The position numbers were made by a program, and so were the translations under genes. A model generated the notes under the pieces. It made no database searches and had not been told where the DNA came from. It saw nothing but the letters and a program-made list of their open reading frames with translations. Below are positions 5,689 to 11,670 of a stretch of 12,207 bases of DNA, piece by piece (within the stretch, counting starts at the first letter, position 1; every line of letters starts with the position of its first letter). The stretch comes from an uncultured Clostridia bacterium (GTDB taxonomy: Bacteria > Bacillota > Clostridia > Christensenellales > Aristaeellaceae). The DNA is taken from contig CAKTXH010000080.1 in assembly GCA_934630975.1 (NCBI GenBank), forward strand, positions 1 through 12,207, in the 5' to 3' direction.

Positions 5689-7065
5689 TCAGTTGTTGTC
5701 CCCGTTTTCAGTTGCCACAAGCAGGTGATGCGACTGGCTCATCAGCACACGGCGGCATCGGAAATACGCCGGAACCAGGAAGATATCCGCCGCAACCCAT
5801 GCCAGCGGGCTGCCCAGCGCCGCGCCGAAATACCCCAGCGCCGGTACGAGGAACATGCCTGCAAGGCTGCGTGCTACCATCTCCATCACGCCGGCCAGAA
5901 TCGCGAACATCGAAAAGCCCATGCCCTGAATCATGAAGCGCACGACATTCACCAGCGTCAGCAACGGATAGGCGACCACATTGGTGATCATGTATGTCTG
6001 CGCCAGTTCGACAAGCTGCGTGCTGCTGTCGCCAGAAACGAACAGCCCCGTCAGCGAGCGGCCAAAGACCCACGCAATGCCGAACGCCAGCAGCGAATAC
6101 CCAAAGCCCATCAGCGAAGCGGAATAAAGCCCCTTATTCAGGCGTTCATAACGGCTTGCGCCGACGTTCTGCGCGCCATAAGTTGCCATCGTCGAGCCGA
6201 GCGCGTCGAACGGGCAAGCCAGAAAGTTGAGCACCTTGCTCGCCGCCGTCACCGCCGCGACAGACAGCGAACCGAGCGAATTCACCGCAACCTGCAAAAT
6301 CACGCTGCCGATGGCCGTAATGGAGTATTGCAGCCCCATCGGCACACCGTAGGCGCAAAGCTCCGTCATGCGTTTAGATTGCGGTTTCCACTCCTGCCGG
6401 GTGATGTGCAGAATCGGCACCTTCACCATGATGAACACCAGGCAGAGCGCGCCGGAAATCGCCTGACTGAGCACCGTCGCCAGCGACGCGCCGAACACGC
6501 CGAGCTTGAAAAACAGGATAAAGACCAAATCCAGAATGACGTTGAGCACAGAGGACAGCACGAGGAAGAACAGAGGCGTTTTGCTGTCGCCCAATGAGCG
6601 CAGCCAGCCGGAAAGCAGGTTGTACAGGAACGTAAACGGGATGCCCGCGAAAATGACGACGATATAGTTGTACGCCTGCTCGAAGCAGTCCTCCGGCGTG
6701 TTCATCACCCGCAGGATATCCGCGCAGTACACCACCGTCAGCACGGTCATCACAAGCGCAAACACGATGGAAAGCCACGTGCCGTTGGCGACAAATTCGC
6801 GCATGCGGCTTTCCTCGTGCGCGCCGAACTGCTGCGCCACCGGGATCGCAAAGCCCGAGCATATGCCCATGCAGAAGCCGAGCACCAGAAAGTTGATCGA
6901 GCCGGTCGCGCCCACACCGGCAAGCGCCTCCACGCCGAGGAAGCGGCCGACAATCAGCGTGTCGACCAGATTATATAGCTGCTGAAACAGCATGCCGGCC
7001 AGAAGCGGCAATGCAAAGCCGAGAATCAAGCGGACGGGCGAGCCCTGCGTCAAATCCTTGGTCAT
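5689..7065 (-). CDS. MATE-family multidrug/Na+ antiporter
   Basis: A 458-aa integral membrane protein with about twelve transmembrane helices in two homologous halves, as in MATE transporters that expel cationic drugs or metabolites using a Na+ or H+ gradient. The start of the first half reads LPLLAGMLFQQLYNLVDTLI, with the conserved Asp35 after the FQQLYN motif. The second half opens with a matching region around YGVPMGLQYSITAIGSVILQ. The ATG at 7063-7065 is chosen because GAGGAG precedes it and because the promoter lies inside the longer open frame that reaches 7275. The gene is monocistronic, with its own promoter and terminator. The substrate cannot be predicted. Confidence 0.93.
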   Translation of the reverse strand: MTKDLTQGSPVRLILGFALPLLAGMLFQQLYNLVDTLIVGRFLGVEALAGVGATGSINFLVLGFCMGICSGFAIPVAQQFGAHEESRMREFVANGTWLSIVFALVMTVLTVVYCADILRVMNTPEDCFEQAYNYIVVIFAGIPFTFLYNLLSGWLRSLGDSKTPLFFLVLSSVLNVILDLVFILFFKLGVFGASLATVLSQAISGALCLVFIMVKVPILHITRQEWKPQSKRMTELCAYGVPMGLQYSITAIGSVILQVAVNSLGSLSVAAVTAASKVLNFLACPFDALGSTMATYGAQNVGASRYERLNKGLYSASLMGFGYSLLAFGIAWVFGRSLTGLFVSGDSSTQLVELAQTYMITNVVAYPLLTLVNVVRFMIQGMGFSMFAILAGVMEMVARSLAGMFLVPALGYFGAALGSPLAWVAADIFLVPAYFRCRRVLMSQSHHLLVATENGDNN

Positions 7066-7125
7066 CAAAATCTCCTCATCTTTGTTCTTGCAAACGGGAA
7101 TTCTTTTTCTTTGAAAATCAGCGGT

Positions 7126-7154
7126 ATTATACACGCTTCTCATAAGCTTTTCAA
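7126..7154 (-). promoter_or_regulatory. Promoter of the MATE gene
   Basis: Minus strand TTGAAA (7149-7154), 17 nt, perfect TATAAT (7126-7131). The predicted start near 7119 leaves a leader of about 54 nt before the ATG at 7065. Confidence 0.83.
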
Positions 7155-7315
7155 GACGGAAGATTCCACATCTGCGCCGGATTTTCTCAGACCATAATGC
7201 ACAAAGAAGCCGGATACGCTTGATGGCTTTTCCGCCGCTGGCGCGGACGAACAATCCACCTCCACTTTTTTCCATCAGTAATTTTTTCTTTTCCCTCGCC
7301 CGCCCGACAGTGTGC

Positions 7316-7447
7316 TTATTTCTGCCGGGCCGCGAGCTTCGCGTTTTCCTCCGCCTGCATCCGGCAGGCCATCACCACAAACGCCATGCATGCCGCCACA
7401 ATCGGCACGCCGAAACCAAAGAGAACCGCCGCTTCCACCATCGTCAT
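7316..7447 (-). CDS. 43-aa single-pass membrane protein
   Basis: The ATG at 7445-7447 opens a 43-codon frame ending at TAA (7316-7318). Residues 4-28 (VEAAVLFGFGVPIVAAC and onward) form one hydrophobic helix with a mid-helix Pro. It is followed by a polar, charged cytoplasmic-type tail RMQAEENAKLAARQK. A purine-rich AAAGGCGGGG lies about five bases upstream as a modest ribosome binding site. It lies 49 nt downstream of the coiled-coil/HTH gene with no terminator between them, so it probably shares that gene's SOS-box-containing promoter. Family unknown. Small membrane proteins in SOS operons sometimes inhibit cell division, but that role is only an analogy here. Confidence 0.6.
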   Translation of the reverse strand: MTMVEAAVLFGFGVPIVAACMAFVVMACRMQAEENAKLAARQK

Positions 7448-7496
7448 TTGAACCCCGCCTTTCCTGCCTGTTCATTATTTTGAAGATATGCCGTTT

Positions 7497-7892
7497 TTAT
7501 GAAAGATACCGCGCAATGCTGCGCACGTTCACCCGTTTGCCGCCGCCCGCAGCCTCCACACGCCCGTCGGCAAGCATCGCGTACACCGTTGATCTCGTCA
7601 CGCCCATGATCCGCGCGGCGAGCGATTTATCCACGCTTTCGCCGTATTTCGCCACCAGCGCTTCCTCTGCCGTCTTGTGCTGAAGCTGATCCGCCTGATG
7701 GAGCATTTCTTCCAGTGCGAACACCCGCTGTTCAAGCTGACGGATTCGCCGGGTGAGCGCCGCCTCCCGCGATCCATTTCTGCCGGACGAATGACTCCCA
7801 TCAAGCAGATAGTCACCACTCATGCTCATATTTACGCGTTGATTTCGAGAATGATAACCACTTTGACCGATATTTGCGTTGTTTATCATCAT
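7497..7892 (-). CDS. Coiled-coil protein with C-terminal HTH (excisionase/MerR-like)
   Basis: The C-terminal 50 residues (GESVDKSLAARIMGVTRSTV, then YAMLADGRVEAAGGGKRVNV) form a helix-turn-helix and wing, like excisionase-type HTH proteins that recognise DNA through a small winged helix. Before it, RRIRQLEQRVFALEEMLHQA is a likely dimerising coiled coil. The N-terminal 40 residues are polar and low in structure. The frame stays open upstream to a GTG at 7958, but that codon lies inside the promoter (-35 at 7972-7977, -10 at 7949-7954). A downstream start is therefore required. I chose the ATG at 7892 with GGTGG seven bases upstream; 7913 and 7889 are alternatives. It is divergent from the XRE-S24 repressor gene. 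Probably a transcription or recombination regulator; exact role unknown. Confidence 0.72.
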   Translation of the reverse strand: MMINNANIGQSGYHSRNQRVNMSMSGDYLLDGSHSSGRNGSREAALTRRIRQLEQRVFALEEMLHQADQLQHKTAEEALVAKYGESVDKSLAARIMGVTRSTVYAMLADGRVEAAGGGKRVNVRSIARYLS

Positions 7893-7922
7893 CTTCATTC
7901 CACCATCCATCATTTGTCTCGT

Positions 7923-7941
7923 TTTGTCATCCGTTTGGCGA
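7923..7941. repeat. Direct repeat copy 1 in the divergent control region
   Basis: TTTGTCATCCGTTTGGCGA matches the copy at 7970-7988 at 16 of 19 positions in the same orientation, offset by 47 bp. It begins at the predicted transcription start of the minus-strand operon. Probable regulator-binding site. Confidence 0.6.
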
Positions 7942-7948
7942 TGGCTGT

Positions 7949-7977
7949 ATTCTACCACGGGAACAAACGTTCGTCAA
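7949..7977 (-). promoter_or_regulatory. Promoter of the coiled-coil/HTH operon
   Basis: Minus strand TTGACG (7972-7977) and TAGAAT (7949-7954) are 17 nt apart and each differs from consensus at one base. The predicted start is near 7942. The spacer contains the SOS box, so a LexA-type repressor bound there would block RNA polymerase. Confidence 0.72.
7960..7973. promoter_or_regulatory. SOS box (LexA/DinR-type operator)
   Basis: GAAC-AAAC-GTTC (7961-7972) is a perfect GAAC-N4-GTTC palindrome. With flanks it matches 13 of 14 positions of the Gram-positive consensus CGAACRNRYGTTYG. It lies in the spacer of the minus-strand promoter, an effective repression position. Confidence 0.75.
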
Positions 7978-7988
7978 CCGTTTGGTGA
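7970..7988. repeat. Direct repeat copy 2 in the divergent control region
   Basis: TTCGTCAACCGTTTGGTGA, 16 of 19 identical to the copy at 7923-7941. It overlaps the -35 of the minus-strand promoter and the edge of the SOS box, and lies 27 bp upstream of the -35 of the plus-strand repressor gene. This copy contains a partial palindrome (TCA-N9-TGA). Confidence 0.6.
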
Positions 7989-8015
7989 CAAATTTTTAAA
8001 ATTTTTATTTTAGGG

Positions 8016-8043
8016 TTGCAAACGGCGACTTTTGCGGTATAAT
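8016..8043 (+). promoter_or_regulatory. Promoter of the XRE-S24 repressor gene
   Basis: TTGCAA (8016-8021), 16 nt, perfect TATAAT (8038-8043). Runs of A and T at 7990-8011 just upstream could act as an UP element. It gives a leader of about 30 nt before the ATG at 8079. Confidence 0.78.
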
Positions 8044-8078
8044 GAATGTGTACATTTCTTGTGTTCAGGGAGGGCTTT

Positions 8079-8708
8079 ATGGAATTCGGTGATATTTTAC
8101 GGCAGATTCGTTCCGAGCGCGGTCTTTCGCAGGATGAAATGGCGGCTCTTCTGGGCACCACCAAACAGGTCATCAGCCGCTACGAAACCAAGAAGCGGGT
8201 TCCGCGGCTCTCTGTCGTCACGTCTTTTGCGCAGAAACTCGGCCTGCCCGTTGCCGCGCTCTCCGGCGAAGAGCCGATCCTGCCGCCGGAGCTGATCCCC
8301 GTTTCCGGCAAGCGGCGCATCCCGATCTTAGGCAGCGCGGCCTGCGGCGAACCGATTTACAGCCCCGGGGACGGGACGGATTTCATCACCGTGGAGGACG
8401 ATCTGCCCTGCGACTTCGCGCTCATTGCCGAGGGCGATTCCATGATCGGCGACCGTATCCATTCGGGCGACGTGGTGTTCCTCCGTAGTCAGGATCATGT
8501 GCAGGATGGCGAAATCGCCGCCGTCGCGCTGGATAACGAGGTCACGCTCAAGCACGTGCGCCGCCTGCGTGGGCCGGATGGCAACGTCGTGTTCACCCAG
8601 CTCCTCCCCTCCAACCCCGCCTATGCCCCGATTGATATCGGCGGCGAGGGCGAAACGCGCATGGTGCGCATCTTGGGGAAGGTCGTCGCCGTGCGGTTCA
8701 TGCTGTAA
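8079..8708 (+). CDS. XRE-S24 (LexA-like, self-cleaving) repressor
   Basis: A 209-aa two-domain repressor. Residues 5-60 are an XRE/Cro-type HTH (ILRQIRSERGLSQDEMAALL, KQVISRYE). Residues about 80-205 are an S24 peptidase domain. The cleavage site is probably Cys89-Gly90 in SAACGEP. The nucleophile is Ser121 in AEGDSM and the base is Lys158 in VTLKHV; the 37-residue gap equals that of E. coli LexA. Such repressors cleave themselves when RecA filaments form after DNA damage. The XRE head differs from true LexA, so it is nearer to phage CI-type repressors, although no phage genes are visible here. The ATG at 8079 follows AGGGAGGG; an earlier ATG at 8046 has no such signal and lies at the transcription start. 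It probably controls the divergent operon and itself. Confidence 0.92.
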   Translation: MEFGDILRQIRSERGLSQDEMAALLGTTKQVISRYETKKRVPRLSVVTSFAQKLGLPVAALSGEEPILPPELIPVSGKRRIPILGSAACGEPIYSPGDGTDFITVEDDLPCDFALIAEGDSMIGDRIHSGDVVFLRSQDHVQDGEIAAVALDNEVTLKHVRRLRGPDGNVVFTQLLPSNPAYAPIDIGGEGETRMVRILGKVVAVRFML

Positions 8709-8773
8709 CGTCCGTTTTCTTTCGAATTTTCTTCTTTCCCATCCGGGAGAATCCCTTTGGGCCGACATTCTGG

Positions 8774-8803
8774 AATTCCGCTGTGAAAATGGCGGAATTT
8801 TTT
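8774..8803 (+). terminator. Terminator of the XRE-S24 gene
   Basis: AATTCCGC (8774-8781) pairs with GCGGAATT (8792-8799) over 8 bp with a 10-nt loop, and the T run extends to 8803. It lies about 65 nt after the stop codon. Confidence 0.75.
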
Positions 8804-8810
8804 CTTTCCA

Positions 8811-8840
8811 TTAGGAAAATATAGGAAAACATAGGAAAGC
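8811..8840. repeat. Three 10-bp phased repeats upstream of the second HTH gene
   Basis: Three consecutive 10-bp units: TTAGGAAAAT, ATAGGAAAAC, ATAGGAAAGC. All share AGGAAA and repeat at one helical turn. They end five bases before the -35 of the downstream promoter. They may be stacked binding sites for one protein or a curved A-tract activator element. Confidence 0.7.
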
Positions 8841-8845
8841 GCGTC

Positions 8846-8874
8846 TTGTTTTCGCCCTTCTTTTTCCGTATCAT
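8846..8874 (+). promoter_or_regulatory. Promoter of the MerR-like HTH gene
   Basis: TTGTTT (8846-8851), 17 nt, TATCAT (8869-8874), about 40 nt before the ATG at 8914. The hexamers are moderate and the position directly after the phased repeats suggests regulation. Confidence 0.55.
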
Positions 8875-8913
8875 ACAATCAATCGCGATTGAATTCAAAA
8901 AAGGAGGCAAAAC

Positions 8914-9375
8914 ATGGCGCTCGAAAAACTGTATTCGGTAGAAGAAATTGCCGAAATGACGTCCGTTACTACCAGAACCATCCGCAATTACCTTCGCAGC
9001 GGCATTTTAAAAGGCACAAAAATCGGTGGACAATGGCGTTTTCGTCAGGAGGATGTGACAAATATGTTGAATCAGGAAAATCTGCTTTCGGATGTTCGCG
9101 AAACCAGCAAACGCATCGTCCGAGACTTTCTCGACGAGCAGTATACCCCGTTTGCGGAATCCGTTTCTGTCTGCACGGTTGCAGATGTCGCCTGCACCAA
9201 GGAACATGCAAAACAAATGAGTAAAACCTTATGCGAGCTTTGGAAGCACGCCGATGTGCGGGGAATTACCTTCCGATATGATTATCTGGAGGGCTTGCAG
9301 GCCGCCCGCTTTACCTTCGTTGCGCCCCTATCGCTCACGGAAAAGGCGCTTTCCGTTCTGCATCAGGAACCGTAA
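8914..9375 (+). CDS. MerR/excisionase-type HTH protein (153 aa)
   Basis: Residues 5-55 form an excisionase-type winged HTH: LYSVEEIAEMTSVTTRTIRN, then LRSGILKGTKIGGQWRFRQE. Residues 56-80 are a charged helix. Residues about 85-150 form a small domain with two cysteines and the strand ITFRYDYLEGLQAARFTFVA, which I do not recognise and which may be a sensor or dimerisation domain. The start is certain: AAAAGGAGG lies seven bases before the ATG. It stands alone with its own promoter, phased upstream repeats and terminator. Probably a transcription factor, possibly self-regulating through the repeats. The name excisionase reflects the fold only; no integrase is seen. Confidence 0.83.
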   Translation: MALEKLYSVEEIAEMTSVTTRTIRNYLRSGILKGTKIGGQWRFRQEDVTNMLNQENLLSDVRETSKRIVRDFLDEQYTPFAESVSVCTVADVACTKEHAKQMSKTLCELWKHADVRGITFRYDYLEGLQAARFTFVAPLSLTEKALSVLHQEP

Positions 9376-9395
9376 AATTCTGTTTAACGCGTCAA

Positions 9396-9430
9396 AAAAC
9401 GCTGTCAGGTTTTCCGCCCGACAGCGTTTT
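9396..9430. terminator. Bidirectional terminator between convergent genes
   Basis: AAAACGCTGTC (9396-9406) pairs perfectly with GACAGCGTTTT (9420-9430), 11 bp, 13-nt loop. The plus side ends in four T's; the minus side ends in six T's (9399-9394). It serves the HTH gene ending at 9375 and the fliB-like gene ending at 9457. Confidence 0.88.
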
Positions 9431-9456
9431 CGTTTATGGCATGATTCGCCGCGCTT

Positions 9457-10611
9457 TTACAGCCCCACCAGTTCGGCCAGCCCCGCGTCATCCGCGCATC
9501 CAAGCTTTTTGAGCAGGTGCGCGCCGTATCGGTCAAACGCGGTATGGTCGATAAAGCGGAACGTTGCGGCCATCGCGTCCACGAAAGCCGTCTGTTCCGT
9601 CTGGTTCGCCATTGCGCAGATGCAGAGCACACGCAGCACAACATAGACCGCGCAAATGGCGACAAACTCGTCGCAAAGTCCTTCGTCGCGATCCTGAAAC
9701 GGAAACTGCTCGAAGAACATATGGTTGACCAGCGCATGCTCAAAGAAAATCGGCCAATCCGGCATGACTTCATCCAGATGTTTGGCCGCCGCCTCGTACC
9801 GCGCCGAGCGCCCTTCTTCCCCGCCGAGCAGCGCCAGCGCCACCTCGCCGTGCGCGCGAATACTGCCGCTCCGCTCGTCAATCTGCCGAAGCGTTTCACA
9901 GGCCGCTTCCAGCGCATGCGCCGAATCGGGCTTTTCCGGCAGCGGATGCGCCGCCAGAGCCGCACCGGCCAGCAGCGCCTCGACGCGCGCTTTATCCTTC
10001 TTTTTCAGCGCGTCCTCCATCTGGCGCAGCGCTTCGCCGAGCGTCATCAGCCTTTGCGGCAGCGAAAGCGCCCGCCGCTGCATGATCTCGATGAAATACA
10101 GTCGGATTTCCTGCGCCCTGCCGACGGTTTCGAAGAAGAATTCGCGTTTCGCCGCTTTCGGCGGGTTCAATTCCGTTTCGACGTGCTCGAACCGAATCGG
10201 TTCTTTCTGCCGCATCATCAGCTCGACCACGCCCTCGCAGCTATTCGCGCAAGAGCACTCGTTGCCATCCTCCGTGCGAATTCCGCGCGGATACAGCCGG
10301 CAGACGGTCGGCAGAGCCTCCGCGCCCAGCATAGCGTGCACCGAGCAGCGCCCGTCCGGCAGATGCAGCGGGCAGTCGCCCGCCCACGTCGGCGCAATCT
10401 GCGCGTAGGCTTCCGGCGTGGGATGCAGCGAGACGCGCACCGCGTTATCGAGCCGTTCCCGCATGGCCGGGCCGCACGAAACGCTCAGCAGGCGGAAATA
10501 ATCATCCGTAGCCATCGAAATCGGCCAGCCGACGCAGCAGGGATGGCGGCACGCGCCCATTTTACAGGCATATTTCGGAAAATAATCCGGCACAAGGTAC
10601 GTTGTTTTCAT
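9457..10611 (-). CDS. FliB-like cysteine-rich protein (putative lysine N-methylase)
   Basis: A 384-aa protein matching the FliB family, whose founder methylates lysines of flagellin. The start reads KTTYLVPDYFPKYACKMGAC and is followed by a cysteine-rich region with Cys16, 21, 25, 26, 80, 89, 104, 119, 121 and 125, including CPLHLPDGRC and LPTVCRLYPRGI. These cysteines probably bind an Fe-S cluster or metal. The remaining two thirds is helical. The ATG at 10609-10611 is only five bases after the stop of the upstream dipeptidase gene and has a weak ribosome binding site, so it probably depends on translational coupling. The frame stays open to 10821 inside the dipeptidase gene, but that part is out-of-frame overlap. 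No flagellar gene is in the window, so the substrate is open. Confidence 0.82.
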   Translation of the reverse strand: MKTTYLVPDYFPKYACKMGACRHPCCVGWPISMATDDYFRLLSVSCGPAMRERLDNAVRVSLHPTPEAYAQIAPTWAGDCPLHLPDGRCSVHAMLGAEALPTVCRLYPRGIRTEDGNECSCANSCEGVVELMMRQKEPIRFEHVETELNPPKAAKREFFFETVGRAQEIRLYFIEIMQRRALSLPQRLMTLGEALRQMEDALKKKDKARVEALLAGAALAAHPLPEKPDSAHALEAACETLRQIDERSGSIRAHGEVALALLGGEEGRSARYEAAAKHLDEVMPDWPIFFEHALVNHMFFEQFPFQDRDEGLCDEFVAICAVYVVLRVLCICAMANQTEQTAFVDAMAATFRFIDHTAFDRYGAHLLKKLGCADDAGLAELVGL

Positions 10612-10616
10612 CCGTC

Positions 10617-11528
10617 TTACTTCGTCCAGCCCAGTCTGCGGTAATAGTTGAGGAAATTGTTGCCCGCGATATCGGCCAGCGCTTCCTCGCTGTACCCGCG
10701 GCGGCGCAGCTCTTCGAGGATCTTCGGCACGTCGGCCGGGCTGGTGCAATCCACCGGCGTGGTCTCGATACCGTCGAAATCGCTGCCAAAGCCGACGTTC
10801 TTTTCCGCGCCAAGCTGGCACATATAATCAATATGGTCGCAGATCGTTGAGACGCTGGCCTTGCCATCCTCCGAGAGGAAGGACGGATAGAAGTTCACGC
10901 CGATCCAGCCGCCGCGCTTGACCATCGCGCGAATCTGCTCGTCGGTCAGGTTGCGGAAATGCTTGCACAGCGACATCGCGCAGGAATGGGAGGCCATCGG
11001 CGGCTGGCTATGCTTGTCGATCAAATCCCAGAAGCCCGCTTCGTTGAGGTGGCTCGTATCCGCCGCCATCTTGAGCTCCGCCATCGCGCGCAGAATGTCC
11101 CAGCCGCGCAGCTTGATGCCCTCTTTGGAACCGCTCTTGGCGGAATAGCCGATTTCGTTTTCGTTGTTCCACGTCAGCGCGGCCATGCGCACGCCGTAGC
11201 CGTAGAACTCGTGCACGCGTTCAACCTTGCCCTCGAAGATTTCGCCGCCCTCGACGCTCAACAGAATCTTCACCTTGCCGTCCTCCGCGTCCAGCGGGGA
11301 ATTCACGCGCTCCCAGCCTTCGGTATCGCGCAGATGCTCGAAGGCGTGGTATTCGGCCATCGCCTTGTCATACGGATGACCCGCCATGCCCTGGTTGCCC
11401 GCGTACAGGGTGCAGGTTTGCAGGCTCATGCCGCCCTTTTTCATGGCCTCCATCGTCACGCAGGGCGTTTTCTGCGGCTGAAGCGCGCGCATATACAGGG
11501 TGTCGCAATGCGTATCGCAAATGATCAT
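10617..11528 (-). CDS. Membrane dipeptidase family (peptidase M19)
   Basis: A 303-aa metal-dependent dipeptidase, slightly short for the family. All usual zinc ligands can be placed: His7 and Asp9 in DTHCDT, the bridging Glu94 in SVEGGE, His160 in DTSH, His181 in ASHSCA, and Asp250 in GFGSDFDG. The fold is a TIM barrel. The family hydrolyses dipeptides, including ones with a D-residue. No signal peptide is present, so it is cytoplasmic here. The ATG at 11526-11528 follows GGGAGG by ten bases. It is the first gene of a two-gene operon with the fliB-like gene, whose ATG lies five bases after its stop. A 13-bp palindrome sits about 45 bp upstream of the start. Confidence 0.93.
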   Translation of the reverse strand: MIICDTHCDTLYMRALQPQKTPCVTMEAMKKGGMSLQTCTLYAGNQGMAGHPYDKAMAEYHAFEHLRDTEGWERVNSPLDAEDGKVKILLSVEGGEIFEGKVERVHEFYGYGVRMAALTWNNENEIGYSAKSGSKEGIKLRGWDILRAMAELKMAADTSHLNEAGFWDLIDKHSQPPMASHSCAMSLCKHFRNLTDEQIRAMVKRGGWIGVNFYPSFLSEDGKASVSTICDHIDYMCQLGAEKNVGFGSDFDGIETTPVDCTSPADVPKILEELRRRGYSEEALADIAGNNFLNYYRRLGWTK

Positions 11529-11572
11529 GATGATTCATCCTCCCGTTTTTGCAAGTTCATTTTGTTTTTCTA

Positions 11573-11585
11573 CCGATTTAATCGG
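11573..11585. promoter_or_regulatory. Perfect palindrome upstream of the dipeptidase operon
   Basis: CCGATT-T-AATCGG, 6-bp arms around one central base, in the 100-nt gap ahead of the dipeptidase ATG. A candidate CATAAT -10 lies a few bases to its promoter side. It could be an operator, but there is only one copy and no regulator gene adjacent. Confidence 0.35.
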
Positions 11586-11628
11586 ATTATGGCATGAGGA
11601 TATCACAATTCTGCATGAAATGCAAGAT

Positions 11629-11664
11629 AAAAATGAAGGGGCCGTTTGATCAGCCCCTTCATTT
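11629..11664 (-). terminator. Terminator of the GH94 gene
   Basis: On the minus strand AAATGAAGGGGC (11664-11653) pairs perfectly over 12 bp with GCCCCTTCATTT (11642-11631), with a 10-nt loop and a run of T's reaching 11629. It begins six bases after the stop codon. Confidence 0.93.
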
Positions 11665-11670
11665 ATCTGT

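Noticed and set aside
5725..6597. 290-codon plus-strand frame opposite the MATE gene
   Set aside because: An Arg/His/Gln-rich antisense product, typical of the complement of a GC-rich membrane-protein gene.
5689..7275. Long 528-codon version of the MATE gene
   Set aside because: The first 70 codons cover the TTGAAA/TATAAT promoter and lack a signal; a ribosome binding site and the typical MATE N-terminus occur at 7065.
7275..7475. 66-codon Gly-rich frame overlapping the 43-aa membrane peptide
   Set aside because: Low-complexity Gly/Arg product in a shifted frame; the overlapping frame encodes a coherent membrane helix.
7497..7958. GTG at 7958 as the start of the coiled-coil/HTH gene
   Set aside because: The codon lies between the -35 and -10 of a good promoter, inside the predicted untranscribed region, and has no ribosome binding site.
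8046..8078. Earlier ATG for the XRE-S24 repressor
   Set aside because: It lies at the predicted transcription start without a ribosome binding site; AGGGAGGG precedes the ATG at 8079.
9517..10644. 375-codon plus-strand frame opposite the fliB-like gene
   Set aside because: An Arg-rich antisense artefact; the minus strand carries the recognisable cysteine motifs.
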